Shown: positions 22,001 to 31,800, counted from the first letter of the stretch. The stretch is 64,000 nucleotides of DNA from Cryptomeria japonica (GCF_030272615.1 NC_081408.1:614974476-615038475), one strand, 5' to 3'. Translations and numbers: made by a program. The notes: generated by a model not told the origin, from the sequence alone.

Positions 22001-24023
22001 TACCTTTGGGCTTGAATTCTGGTAGCAGAGGTTCATGTCGTCCTTGTTTGCAGTATCCCAAAGCACTCTGACCATCATATCCCATTCTTTGCATAATGAG
22101 GAGGCCTTTGCCATACTGTTCTGTAGGAAGTGTAACTCGCGGTTTATCAGTGGTGATGGGATCTTTATAGATCCAGTCCGCTAGGTCCTCATCTTGTGTC
22201 TCTTCCTCTTGACTCTTTCCAAGGACGAATGGCGTCAAGGCACATGCTGGTATGATTAGTGGTTGCTGGAGTAACTGTTGTGGCTTACCATGTGTTCTAG
22301 GAGAAGTGGGCATTTGTCCCACACAAAAGAGCTGACTCAAGTTGTATTCTCCAGGACCTTCCTCTGCTACTTTCATCTTAATCTTTTCTTGCTTGGGTAT
22401 AGGGGTGTTCGAACTGGCAAGAGAGGCAGGACTTACATATGATGTGGAGGAAATGGCTTCCCTATTATTAGGAACAGTAATTTCTGGTTGATGGCTGATA
22501 TTATGGCAAAATGCAAAGGGATTTGCATCGCCTAGGATTGTGATCTCTGTACCATTATGTGGGAACTTGATACATTGATGGTAGGTAGATGGAACAGCTT
22601 GCATGGCATGTATCCAAGGTCTCCCTAATAATAGATTATATGGCAGAGGAAGGTCCAGAACCTGACAGATGATGTGCTTTACCACAGGGCCCACTCGGAT
22701 TGGTAGTACCACAGCTCCTTTGGATGAACGCTCTGCATCATCATAGGCCTTGATGGTGATCTTCTTGCGAGGATCCACTGATTCTATTGCATATCCCAAT
22801 GTTGTGACCAAGTGTAGTGTACAAATGTTTAGGCCTGCTCCATTATCTATCAAGACTCGCTTGATCCTGTGTTGGTTGATAAAGCCTTCAATGTGTAGCG
22901 AAGCATTATGAGGTTGTTGGAAAGAAGAGTTGTCACTTTCAGAAAAAGTGAGACAAGGTGATGACTTTAGATTTCCAACCATGGCTTGAAACTGGTCCGT
23001 ATTCAGGTTTGCAGGGACTGACGCCTCTTGGAGTGCTTGATCCAAGATTGTTTTATGAGATGGCAATAGGCGCAATAGCTCTAAAATGGATATAAGCGCA
23101 GGCGTTTTGTCTAATTGTTCCACAAGATTGTATTGCTTTGGGATGGAGGTGGTGCCTTGTGGAGCTGCCTTTATGGTGACCTTGCCACGACGTGTAACAA
23201 CATTGCAATTTGAGGTGGGATTTTTGAAGGTGATAGTTGCAATTTGTTCACTGGCATCATACAGGTGATTTACAGTATAATTATACGCAACCTGCGTATA
23301 ATCAGTGGTATCAGTGCCTCGCCTAGAAGTGGAAGGACCCCTTTGATCTTGTGATGGAAGTGGATTCTTGAACATCTGATGATCATTATTGGTTGTTTTT
23401 GGGTCATGTCCTTCAACTTCAATTTCTCCTCGATCAATAAGATCCTGAATGAGATCTTTCAATCGGTGACAATTACTTGTCTTGTGTCCTCTTCCTTGAT
23501 GGAACTCACAGTGTTCAGTATCTCTCCACCATGCTGGTTTGACCTGAGGCTCATAGTTTGATAGCTTAGGTAGAGTGATCAAATTTTGAGAAATGAGTTG
23601 TCGCAACACTGTTTCAATGGGTTCCCCTGAGGGAGTGTATGTGCGTTTTTGTTTTTGCTGATGAGGTCTAGGTTCATCATGAGACGTGATGCGACCTTGA
23701 TTGGAAGGAGCATTTGTGTTATTCTGAGGTGGAGGATTTTGTCCTGCAAATCGAACCACAGGTTGTGCATTTTGGATAGTCCGAGCATCCACAACTCCAT
23801 CGTTGACGATATTTTTGTTCTTGTTCCAGAAGTTCGGTTTATCGCTATTGAAGTGCGGGCGAGGACCATCTTTTGGTTCATTAAAGATTTTGATGAGTCC
23901 TTTCTTGATGAGTGCCCGTTCACACTTTAAACCCTTGGTGATCATATCATTAAAAGAGTCTGTGTCTTTGACATCCAGGTGAAATTCCATTTCTTCGTTT
24001 AAGTTGGAAATGAATATTTCCAC
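19038..24023 (-). CDS. Tat polyprotein: zinc knuckle, protease, G-patch, RT, dual RNase H
   Basis: A 1661-codon open segment in frame with gag. Approximate residues: CHHC-type knuckle 172-185 (CEFHQGRGHKTSNC); protease active site 391-401 (LIDNGAGLNIC, D-N-G rather than D-S/T-G); protease second half 463-478; G-patch 636-681; Pro/Thr-rich then acidic linker 710-1020; RT 1110-1330 with YVDD at 1264-1267; first RNase H 1395-1530, where the first Asp position is replaced (LYISATST); second, archaeal/plant-type RNase H from 1556 (YFDGSYTRHGSGAG, NNIAEYEAL, YGDSQLV). It ends at a TAG at 19038-19040. The second RNase H has the expected carboxylates, so it is probably the active one. RT copies element RNA into DNA in cytoplasmic particles. 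Confidence 0.92.
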   Translation of the reverse strand: MEIFISNLNEEMEFHLDVKDTDSFNDMITKGLKCERALIKKGLIKIFNEPKDGPRPHFNSDKPNFWNKNKNIVNDGVVDARTIQNAQPVVRFAGQNPPPQNNTNAPSNQGRITSHDEPRPHQQKQKRTYTPSGEPIETVLRQLISQNLITLPKLSNYEPQVKPAWWRDTEHCEFHQGRGHKTSNCHRLKDLIQDLIDRGEIEVEGHDPKTTNNDHQMFKNPLPSQDQRGPSTSRRGTDTTDYTQVAYNYTVNHLYDASEQIATITFKNPTSNCNVVTRRGKVTIKAAPQGTTSIPKQYNLVEQLDKTPALISILELLRLLPSHKTILDQALQEASVPANLNTDQFQAMVGNLKSSPCLTFSESDNSSFQQPHNASLHIEGFINQHRIKRVLIDNGAGLNICTLHLVTTLGYAIESVDPRKKITIKAYDDAERSSKGAVVLPIRVGPVVKHIICQVLDLPLPYNLLLGRPWIHAMQAVPSTYHQCIKFPHNGTEITILGDANPFAFCHNISHQPEITVPNNREAISSTSYVSPASLASSNTPIPKQEKIKMKVAEEGPGEYNLSQLFCVGQMPTSPRTHGKPQQLLQQPLIIPACALTPFVLGKSQEEETQDEDLADWIYKDPITTDKPRVTLPTEQYGKGLLIMQRMGYDGQSALGYCKQGRHEPLLPEFKPKGNTGLGFEKEILPKLKFKGKPSKPFCPPTAKRTPFIIKAPSSTIPTAPSRLTTPPQPSSISFIPPNEPVIPSTTPFVATTVWKPTTTSMAPAIPTEATKSTLPILPVTNPLIPITVPAAPITTKIHKPITPVVFNSKDIPVWYSNRMLESDSETDSHEWEFDSVQLNTSDEEDTSPPPPCKDIPVYGEAQVKTTWVPELETSSTDPMSHPTPDFDKESTINDLHHNVLTLTDTSPALNLIDEVMPIIHPELIEWNQSNPPCLDLFQNDEAIIDFLELRDNLLSGDHKAGFAIELNSAAYFGADAKPFSCKNITMKHGSSSENHTVALFDPTKVKRKSVSNGENLFEAPEDEGFDILPANAQQERSTILIEETKEYNVGTPKNPHIIHLTSLLTPEEQPKFIEFFQKRQINFAWSYADMPGLDPDLVMHHLTVEEGAKPVKQKLRKMHPQIAVLVKTELKKLLDVGFIRPNDFAEWISNIVPVGKPKGGIRICTDFRDLNKACPKDDFPLPNIDIIVDLTAGHAMLSLMDGFSGYNQIKIAPEDQHKTAFTCPWGTYCWNVMPFGLKNVGATYQRAMTTIFHDMMHTMMEDYVDDLLAKSLTREGHLHILDQIFDRLEQYHVRLNPKKCVFGVTSGKLLGYIVSSKGIEVDPAKVKAIMDMPPPKNISQLRTLQGRLQSIRRFIAQLADKCHPFTHLLHKNIRFQWDARCQQAFQMLKDYLMNPPLLMPPDPSRPWLLYISATSTALGVLLAQHNAEGKECAVYYISRTLVGYELNYKPIERACLAVILAATKLRHYLLTHKVQLIANIDPLKYLLSKAALTGRLAKWVMILSEFDIEYVDRKAIKGQVIADQLADAPLIGDHPLISNFPDEEIFMLTEVQPWKLYFDGSYTRHGSGAGILFITPQGDSIPKSYRLTFPCTNNIAEYEALITGLRLAVQWKLQELQVYGDSQLVTRQATDEYQTKDDKLMPYKQMVDTLKTSFTTITFK
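21981..22118 (-). other. G-patch domain within the Tat polyprotein
   Basis: Residues 636-681 of the polyprotein segment read QYGKGLLIMQRMGY, a Gly/Ser stretch with LGYCKQGRHEP, and GNTGLGF. They fit the G-patch pattern of hydrophobic-Gly-rich start, central Gly-Pro and terminal GLG. G-patches bind or regulate RNA-processing factors in cell proteins. Some betaretroviruses carry one next to the protease, so the position here is analogous. Confidence 0.75.
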
Positions 24024-24029
24024 TAGTTC

Positions 24030-24899
24030 TCATTCAGGTAACTGAAGAGAACGTCTGCTAGACATTTGGCACCATCGTTGCAGGAATACTGAGAATAGTT
24101 CACCTGGTTTTTGTTTGGTATTGCATAGATCAGCCATGGTGATGTCGCGTTCAATGTTATAAGAGTAATGAGATAGGAACTTCTGGATGAGTTCCTCAAA
24201 TGTTCTAATGCCACCTGGTAGTCGGGAAAACCATGATGTGGTTGTTCCTCCCAAGCTTTGGGGAAAAAGGCGCATTAGGTAGGTGTCTTCATATGCCACT
24301 TCAAGACAAGCGGAATAAAATTCTCGGACATGATCACGGGGATCCCCCTTTCCTCTATATTTTTCAAATTTGGGTGTTTCGAACCCGCGTGGAAAGGGTG
24401 GCATATAAAGATTCCTATCAAAAGGATAGGGACAGATGTCATTGAGTGAGAATTTGTTAATCTTGACACCACTATGAAGTTGTTGGGCAAGATTCTCGAC
24501 TTGTTGCCGCAACATCTCCATTTCATTTGGAGGAGGAGGTGGTGGGTTACCTTGAGGGATGTTATATCTGATGGGATCTCTACGCCCTTCCTCCTCATGG
24601 CGACTTTGTCTTTCTGATGCTTGTCTTAATTGGGCAAGATCAAAGTCTGAGGGGAGTTTGGCTCCTTCTTGAGCAAGTCTTAAGAAGTGAGCATCTGCAT
24701 TGCTCCTGAGTATTTCGTCAAAAAGTCTGTTAAAGAGAGGGTTATGCTGAGCCCTTTCTATTGTTGCAGGAGTGGGAGTACTTGGGTTTTCGTCATCTGC
24801 ATTTCCTCCAAGTGCTTCTTGAAATTCATTGAGATTTTCCTCTTCTTCTTCTTCTCTTTCTATTTCTCGTTGTCTCGACTGTGATCGGGTTTGAGCCAT
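24030..24899 (-). CDS. Tat Gag, N-terminal part
   Basis: A 289-codon segment starting MAQTRSQSRQR, with an acidic coiled stretch at 14-30, a proline run near 120-127, and a retrotransposon Gag core at about 165-275 (FPRGFETPKFEKYRGKGDP...FYSACLEVAYED...WFSRLPGGI...RWCQM). This core packs RNA and assembles the particle. It ends at a TGA (24030-24032) where the next codons continue in frame (ELVEIFISNL); the stop looks like a CGA-to-TGA change. The ATG at 24897-24899 is the first in a good frame after the long leader. The rest of Gag lies in the next segment. Confidence 0.88.
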   Translation of the reverse strand: MAQTRSQSRQREIEREEEEEENLNEFQEALGGNADDENPSTPTPATIERAQHNPLFNRLFDEILRSNADAHFLRLAQEGAKLPSDFDLAQLRQASERQSRHEEEGRRDPIRYNIPQGNPPPPPPNEMEMLRQQVENLAQQLHSGVKINKFSLNDICPYPFDRNLYMPPFPRGFETPKFEKYRGKGDPRDHVREFYSACLEVAYEDTYLMRLFPQSLGGTTTSWFSRLPGGIRTFEELIQKFLSHYSYNIERDITMADLCNTKQKPGELFSVFLQRWCQMSSRRSLQLPE

Positions 24900-27493
24900 T
24901 TTGTTTGCAAGTTTGTGTTTGAAGTTGATTGAAGATGATGATGAGTTGGTGATGAAATGAAAGATTGATGGTTGATGATTTGTGTTGTATGGGGATCTCT
25001 AGCACTTTAAGGTAGATGTAACCGAAATTCCTTCTTTGAATTGCTTGTTTGTTTGATAAGTTTGGATGTGATAAGGTGTAGAGAAATCTGAGATGTGTTA
25101 CAAATTTTGACTACCTAGTAATGAGAGGATTCACTCATGAACTAGTTTTAACCTGCGTAGATGTGTCTCTTAGGATGAGCTTATCCTAGATGTAGAAACA
25201 ATCTAAAAAGTGATGTGATGTGTTTGATTTCAAGCAATATCTAAAAGAGAACTTGGGACAAGAACCTCTTAATGTTTTGAGAGTTGGGACGGATTGATGA
25301 TGAAGTGATGATGTATGAGTGAGATGATGGATGAAAATGTTTTCAACTTCAATAAAAACTTTGTGTTACAAATGGGACAAACTCTATCTCTTCCCTTTCA
25401 GGCGTTGGTGGCACTTCTCGAGCTGTGTTGTAGGTGATACAGATGTTTGGGAAGAAGTTGGGATTAATCTTTCCTCCTTGATTTTTGTGATAACTCAGAG
25501 CTCTATATTGCATAAAAGCTCTGCAGTTCAATGATTCGGAATCAAATTCATTTGTTTTTCCTTGAAGGTAGAGACGCATGTGACGCAGAAAGACTCTACG
25601 TGAGACAAAGATTTGTCTATTTATATAGAAGAATTTCCTCCTTTTGATCAAAGCCTTTGAGCTCAATGGTCTTCTTTTCAAGTTGATATTCTGATGACGC
25701 TTCTTTTTTTGCAAGATGTGAAGAATGGTCATAAAATTTGACTCTTTGTTGTTTGTACCTTGTTTTTGATGTTTTTGGTTGTTTTGACAGATGTTTGGTT
25801 GGATGAATACTTTGTTTTGGGGAAGTGATTTTCTGATTTTTCTTTGACAAGAAAACAAAGCAAGCACACAAACACAAGAATGTTGCCCCAAAGGAACAAA
25901 TGAGTATGGGTCTAGATCAACCCAATCTTTGGACTTGTATATGACCCTTCCTTTAGATGTATTTTAAGGTGTATTTCCAAAGCCTGAAGTCGGCTCAATT
26001 TGTACTTGGTCTTTAAAACGAACACACTTCAAACACTTTTTATCCCTAAGGTCAAATGGCCAGTTGTGATAAATTTAGCCCACATCTTGATATTTCTTCG
26101 ACTTTGGTACTACATACCTTATGAATCCTGCCTTGGTAGGTAAGGATGTGATATACTAAGTCTTGCACGAGCATAACAAATAGATGATCCCTATGATGGG
26201 GGAGTCACCACTTTTATCAAGCCACAAGTGACTTTTCAAAAAGCTATGTTTCTACTCAAGGAAATATGTATGGTGAGTATCTTGGGAGCAAAACCATCTA
26301 TGCTCTTGCACTAAATTATATCTCAAATATCCTCAATCAATAGAACGGGTGGGCTACTACTTAAAAGTGTTTAGTCATGTTCGATGTTTTTGGACATAAG
26401 TTCATTCTGCAGTGACTCACTTAAGAGCCTTGTAACTGGTGGTGGGGCCCATTTGTCCTTTCGGCCAGTTACACTGTAGGAACAGCTATACCCAAGGCTA
26501 CAACTTTCGCTCTCACCTGATTTCTATAGCGGCTCGAAGGATTTACCGCTCAAGGTCGTTCCCAAGAGTGATGTGTCTCTTGGCAGGCCTCTCTTAAAAA
26601 GATAAAATTTTGAGTGTTACTAACACTTTTCTCTTGCACCTAGGACCACGAAAGCCAAGGGAGAGGATAGTGTGTGTTAGAAGTAGGACCACTCGACCAA
26701 CTCTTTGCACAAGTGTGCCAAGCACGAAAAACACTTGTTCTTTTTAATCTATCATTGCAATGTGATCTAACTATTTGGAGATGTTGCTCCAACAATCATG
26801 GTGTTCTTTTTAATTTTCAAAGGCAATTGTTTGAGTAAACTAGAATTTGAAAATCCTGGTCAACTTAATGAAAAATACGTTTGCATGAAGTAAAATTGCT
26901 TTAAAAATGAGACAAGTTGATTGTGAATTTTATTTGCACCAAAAATGGAAGTGTGGATTGTGAGTTTTATCTTGATGCAAGAAATAAATTTTGCCTTGTT
27001 TATTTTAAGCACCAAAACGAAGTTTGTTTCCTAACTTGCAAAAAAAATAAAGTTGTTTTTGTATAAGTTTGTGGTTCTTTTTACCTTGGAACAATGAAAT
27101 TCTTTTTAAGAGCCCGTAAAAAAAATATAAATCTACTTTTTAATCTAATTTAAATCTGCACAAAAGAGAAAAATCGTTAGTAAAATCCGCCTATTTGGTG
27201 GGCTTCTACAAGCCTAATTTTTTATTTTTTTTTGGTTACAAGGTGATTTGTACAACGTTTTGTTACAATAGCGCTAGTCTGCGTTTGAACAGAGGCACTA
27301 TTTAACACAAACGCACTAAAAGAAAGGGAAAGACAGAGAAGGAAAAAGCACTGAAACAGGGTGAATATTGCCAAAATAATGTCAAATGCACCAAAATAGT
27401 GTCAAAAGCGCAACCTGTGTGACATTTTCAACATTCAAACATGTTATTAGTTAAAAAAAAAAAAAAAAAAAAAGTTGATCTCTTTGGTGTTTG
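24900..27493 (-). other. Tat element leader between primer site and gag
   Basis: The 2.6-kb leader has an A run of about 20 near 27453-27473. A 180-codon open frame on the minus strand at 25349-25891 (Lys-rich middle, ending PPTPEREEIEFVPFVTQSF) is the only sizeable one. Some Tat relatives such as Ogre carry an extra open frame before gag, but I recognise no domain here and cannot say it is translated. The remainder appears non-coding. Confidence 0.4.
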
Positions 27494-27513
27494 GATTCAC
27501 GTCGGGTTCACCA
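27494..27513 (-). other. Primer binding site, tRNA-Trp type (Tat element)
   Basis: The + strand reads GATTCACGTCGGGTTCACCA, identical to the 3' end (with CCA) of plant nuclear tRNA-Trp as I know it. On the minus strand this is TGGTGAACCCGACGTG... two bases after the 5' LTR end. A 20-base match to a tRNA end at this position is diagnostic of the primer. Confidence 0.85.
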
Positions 27514-27515
27514 AA

Positions 27516-29464
27516 TGATGCTCTGCAAAAAGGATTAGAAAATCTGTTTGATGGCAACACACACACAAGAGCACAAGAAACAAACGTTAGTGTTAGCAAC
27601 AAAAGATTATCCTAAACAGGCATATCAAGAGAGATATTAAGCATGAAATAGAAAGCATATAAACATAGAATAAAATAGCTAATCAAGATGCTCATAGTTG
27701 CTCCTCCCTTGTTCCTCTCCTCTCCAAGTCCCAAATGAGTGTAGCTCTCAGCAGCTTTTTGCACTATGGATGCTTATGGAGGATTGAGATTTAATATTAA
27801 GCTTCAAATATGAAATGAAAAGCTAAATACTATGCTATTGATGCTAAAATGATTGATTTTACCAAAAAGACAAGATTTTAGTTATGCTATGCTAAATGCT
27901 CTCTAAAAATGTCTATAGCCTAAATGCATACAAGTTTTCAGGATCTGGATTATGAAGGAATGGGCTCTATTTATAGGAAAAATGGAGCAATGGATGGCCA
28001 GGATTGAAAGGTTTAATCAAGGGTCAAGCTTGAAAGTTGGGGATCCATGTGCACAATTTGCACCAATGAAATGGTGACAAGTGTCAACATAAGATTGGGT
28101 TGAGAGAAGAGGTTGGAGGCATTAAATGCCTGAGGAGACCTCATGGTTATCTAGAAGGTAAGGGTCAAGCCTAAATTAGGATTACCCACTGGATTAGGAG
28201 TTAATGCAAGGATAAACCTTTGTGCAAATGATTAAGAGATAATCATGGTCAAAGCATTAAAGGCTTGATGAGACCCTTGGGTTGGGTAGAGGTTGAGTCA
28301 AAACAAATGTTTTAACCATGTGGGAGGGTTTGAGGTAACCATTAATGGTTATTGGAGACTTTGGGGATTAAGTGGTTGAAGGTTGAAAGCCTTCAATGGT
28401 TATCAAAGACTTTGAGCCATTTAGTGGTTGAAGGTTGAAAGCTTTCAAAGGTTATCCAAGACTTTGAGACATTTAGTGGTTGAAGGTTGAAAGCCTTTAA
28501 TGGTTATCAAAGACTTTTAGGCTTTGAGAAGTGACTCCATTTTGCTTAGGAATGTGACAATAATTAGGGGATGGATTAAGTTAATTAGGAAGGGGTTAGA
28601 AGAATCTAGAAGGGGATTAGATTTTGCAAGTGGATTTGGTGGGTGAGGGAAAATAGGATTTTATTTAAAATAAAAATTCATTTATTTCAATAAATGTGTG
28701 CAAGTTGTATTTGGATAAATATTCAAATAAATATTAATTTATTTAAATAAAAAAAAAGGAAGATAAAGCATTAAAATGCTTGAAGACTTTGAGGGGAACC
28801 ATTAAAGGCTTGAAGACTTTAAGGAAAACCATTAAAGTCTTAAGAAGACTATAGAAGGAAGCCATCAAGTTTGAAGACTTTAAAGCCATCAAGTTTGAAT
28901 ACTTTAAGGGAAACCATTAAAGGTTTCAAGTGGGTGAGGATAAATAGGATTTTAAATAAATAATTTATTTAAAATAGTTGTGCAACTTGCTTTTGTAGGA
29001 AAATACAAGTGGGTGGAGGATAAAGGTGATTTAAATAAATTATTTATTTAAAATAATTGTGCAACTTGCTTTTGTAGGAAAATACAAGTGGGTGGAGGAT
29101 AAAGGTGATTTAAATAAATGATTTATTTATTTAAATGTGAGAGGTGGGATTTTGGGGGATTTAAATAAATATTAATTTATTTAAATGTGAGAGGTGGGAT
29201 TTTGGGGGATTTAAATAAATATTAATTTATTTAAATGTGTGAGAAGATTTAATTAAACAAATATGATTTATTTATTTAATTAATGGTATGAATTTGGTTA
29301 AGTGAATTAAATCAAATAAATTGAATAATTTATTTAATTAATAGGAGAAGAGGGTTAAGATGAATTAATTAAATATTAATTTAATTAATTATTAATTGAT
29401 GGTTAAATAATCAAATAAATACTAAGTATTCATTTAATTAAGTGGACAGATTTATGTGACTACA
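27516..29464 (-). repeat. Tat element 5' LTR
   Basis: Near-identical partner of 13132-15078. The differences seen are an extra AC in a CA run, three transitions in the first 450 bp, and an A/T change near the far end. It is flanked by CAATG at 29465-29469. Confidence 0.93.
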
Positions 29465-29526
29465 CAATGTATGGAGGAAAGTGGGACTAGGTCCTAAACT
29501 ACCCGATCCCATTTTTCACCATCACA
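29465..29526 (+). repeat. 3' LTR of the old gypsy element, final part
   Basis: Begins with the duplicated CAATG. It then continues the sequence interrupted at 13131 (TATGGAGGAAAGTGGGAC...CACCATCACA) and matches 816-872. Confidence 0.7.
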
Positions 29527-31399
29527 GTAGTATGAATGGGAAAACAAAGAATACTAATTTAAGATCAAAGAGGATAGTGAGTATGTTGTACTTTATTCAA
29601 GACTCATTCTTAATAAAGAACTATATATTTTGTAAACCCTTGGGGTTTCTAAATGATTATGAATTCTATGTGAGTCATATGGGCCATTAAAGCTACAATC
29701 ATAATATAAACTAGTTTATAAACCCAATCAAATAAAGAACATTAGGTAAGTTTTTTGGTATAAACAATAAGTCTTCTATCCTCACTAGGTGCATTATAAC
29801 TCACCACATCACAAGTATGTGAAGGGTGACAATTTTTGCACGTTCTTCAACTAGATTTAAAGTTGTGTTATTGTAATTAGTCTATCTCTTTAAAATACTT
29901 GTTTATCATTATGACATGAGAACTAGTGGTAGTTTCCTAGAGTTAGTGGATGCAAGTAAGTATGAGTAGAGGTTCCATGTCAACTCTTGATTTGTTTGAG
30001 TCATATGAGTTAGAGATGTAGGATGACTGTAGTACTCCAAGTCGAGTAGTGGTGTGTGAGCATTCGACTACACTTCTTGATAAGTGATATGAATATGAAT
30101 ATTTGGCCAAAGTGATGAAAATGTATTCATTGTGTTTCAATTGCATAGTCTAGTTAGGTTAGTCGTACATAGTTAGAAGGAAGTCTATAGTTGTATGGTA
30201 AATTAGAACTACATAGGACACCATACGAGACTCAAATGACATATGTTGATCAATTACCATGTCTATACTCTCATGAAGGGTAGGGTCACTTGTAGTTGGA
30301 AGGTGTGTAGAGGACCACAATTTGTGGTTGTAGGAAAAGAACTCTATTGATTCTCTCTCTCCTCCAGATAACTCACTGAGACTTCAGATATAAATCAGTT
30401 TATCTAGACACTAGTAGAGTCTAAACTCTATCACTTGCTATGTAATTTAATTTGCCTAATTTGAAATTATCTTATCACTTGAAAATAAAAGAATATGTTT
30501 AATTATTGTTGAGAAATTAATAACTATTTAGTGTTTATTATGTTATGCAATGGCTCACATTGACATATGTTGAATAAATTATTTTGAAAATTATTAAATT
30601 TTCATATGGAAAATTACATCATGTTTTTATTTTACCTTATCATGAACATCAATTAAATTCTTATGTTAAGTATAGTGAGTTGTTGCAAATTGACAAGCGG
30701 ATCCAAACAAGCCTCTGAGTAGGATCTGACCCATAATCAATCACACAAGAATGCCACCATGGTGCAAGAAGGGTAACAAATCCTCCACGACCAGCCTTGT
30801 GATTAGAGGTGAAAACTAGGCCAACTAGCCAAATAACCCTACATGGTGCAAAAAGCATGAAAATAACAATATTAATATCTTAAAGACATAACATGTCAAT
30901 ACCAAGATAATTTTGTCAAGCATCCTGCACAAAATTCTTCCCAGTGAGGTCAGCGAGACCTTAGACACTCCATGAGGAATTCATGTCTGAAAGTGTTGCA
31001 CACCAACTTCATCCTCAAGAGAGGGGAATTGATTATGCAAGAAGTGTGAAGCCTTTTAAAATCCAAGCAACCCATTCCTTCATTTTATTGGAACAATCTT
31101 GCCTTCCTTTGCACACCAAGAAGGGTTACAAGAGCAACACAAACTATGTAGCCAAGCAGGAAGGACCAAATTTAGCTGAGGAGTTTGCATAATAGAGTGG
31201 TGAACAAAAACCTCAGTGGTGATGGAAGTAATACTATCTTTTCCCTTTTGGAAGGGTGTAAAACTTGTGGTGGTGGTTGCGAAGCAACATTCTCTTGGGG
31301 TTTGTTTGGCATATTGCTAGATGAGGCAGACTTCCACTTAATATTCATCAGAATTCATTTCTCTTTAGGTTTGGAAACTTCAAGAGCATGATGAGGGCC
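29527..31399. other. Intergenic or decayed repeat, no gene recognised
   Basis: AT-rich sequence with only short open frames. No protein motif, long repeat or RNA gene is visible. It is the flank into which the old gypsy element inserted. Confidence 0.4.
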
Positions 31400-31800
31400 T
31401 GGAACCCGGGGAGGGGTTTTTTCCCTTGGAATAACCGATGAATAATCCTTAATTTTGTTCTTAGAAGATTGAAAATGGAAGCACATATTTGGAAAATCCA
31501 AATAGAGAACACTTTAGGTGTGATAAATATCTCCTATCTGAATGTCAATCATTTCTTTGAGGTCTAGAGACAAATCCACATAGACTCGTTTCTATGGTCG
31601 GGCATGATAAATTTGGTCTAGTTTAACACAAATGATCTTCCCAAGGGAAGAAGCAAAAACCTACAAGTGTATGGTGATCTAACAATTAACATGTTCAAAA
31701 TAAAATTCCAAAATTGGTAAAACCACATTTGCAGGGTTATCAAAAAGCATACCTCATGAAAAAAATTTAGCACAAATTTCTGGGGTCCCTTGTTTGGTGG
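31400..31800 (-). pseudogene. LINE ORF1-like (DUF4283/zinc-knuckle type) remnant
   Basis: Reading the minus strand through stops gives VFASSLGKIICVKLDQIYHARP, KRVYVDLSLDL and IQIGDIYHT, then a Cys-His segment (FPNMCFHFQSSKNKIKDY). The order (nucleic-acid-binding domain with a LGK loop, RVxVxLDLS strand, degenerate zinc knuckle) matches plant LINE ORF1 proteins of the DUF4283 family. At least three stops break it. It could also be a fragment of another retroelement Gag. No LINE reverse transcriptase is seen beside it. Confidence 0.45.

Larger units (their letters stand above)
13132..29464 (-). mobile_element. Young Ty3/gypsy Tat-type LTR retrotransposon
   Basis: The element is 16.3 kb, flanked by the 5-bp target duplication CAATG (13127-13131 and 29465-29469), with LTRs of 1947 and 1949 bp. 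By eye the LTRs differ by four substitutions and one 2-bp indel, so insertion was recent. The minus-strand order is 5' LTR, tRNA-Trp primer site, 2.6-kb leader, gag, protease, G-patch, RT, two RNase H domains, integrase, a non-coding 3' region with tandem repeats, a polypurine tract and the 3' LTR. A second plant-type RNase H after the first is the hallmark of the Tat lineage. The single gag-pol frame carries four in-frame stops, so this copy should not make a full polyprotein. Confidence 0.92.
719..29526 (+). mobile_element. Old, doubly interrupted Ty3/gypsy-type LTR element
   Basis: On the + strand the order is a 5' LTR end (719-872), a tRNA-Trp-type primer site (876), degenerate gag-like sequence, an aspartic protease remnant (8894-9364), a G-patch remnant (9778-9927), a polypurine tract (11701-11715) and a 3' LTR (11716-13131 plus 29465-29526). 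A copia element (2361-8534) and a Tat element (13132-29464) are inserted in it. Removing the copia element with one AGGAG copy restores a continuous reading frame (M-Q-G-G-Y-P-T-K), which confirms the nesting. No RT, RNase H or integrase is visible in the internal part, so this copy looks non-autonomous. The target duplication of the old element itself cannot be found because the start of its 5' LTR is missing. Confidence 0.65.

Noticed and set aside
21457-22071. Long + strand open frame (204 codons)
   Set aside because: It is antisense to the Pro/Thr-rich linker of the Tat polyprotein, and its Gly/Val richness mirrors that composition.
27494-27513. Possible tRNA-Trp gene
   Set aside because: Only the 3' end of the tRNA is matched and it lies exactly at the primer site position of the Tat element.
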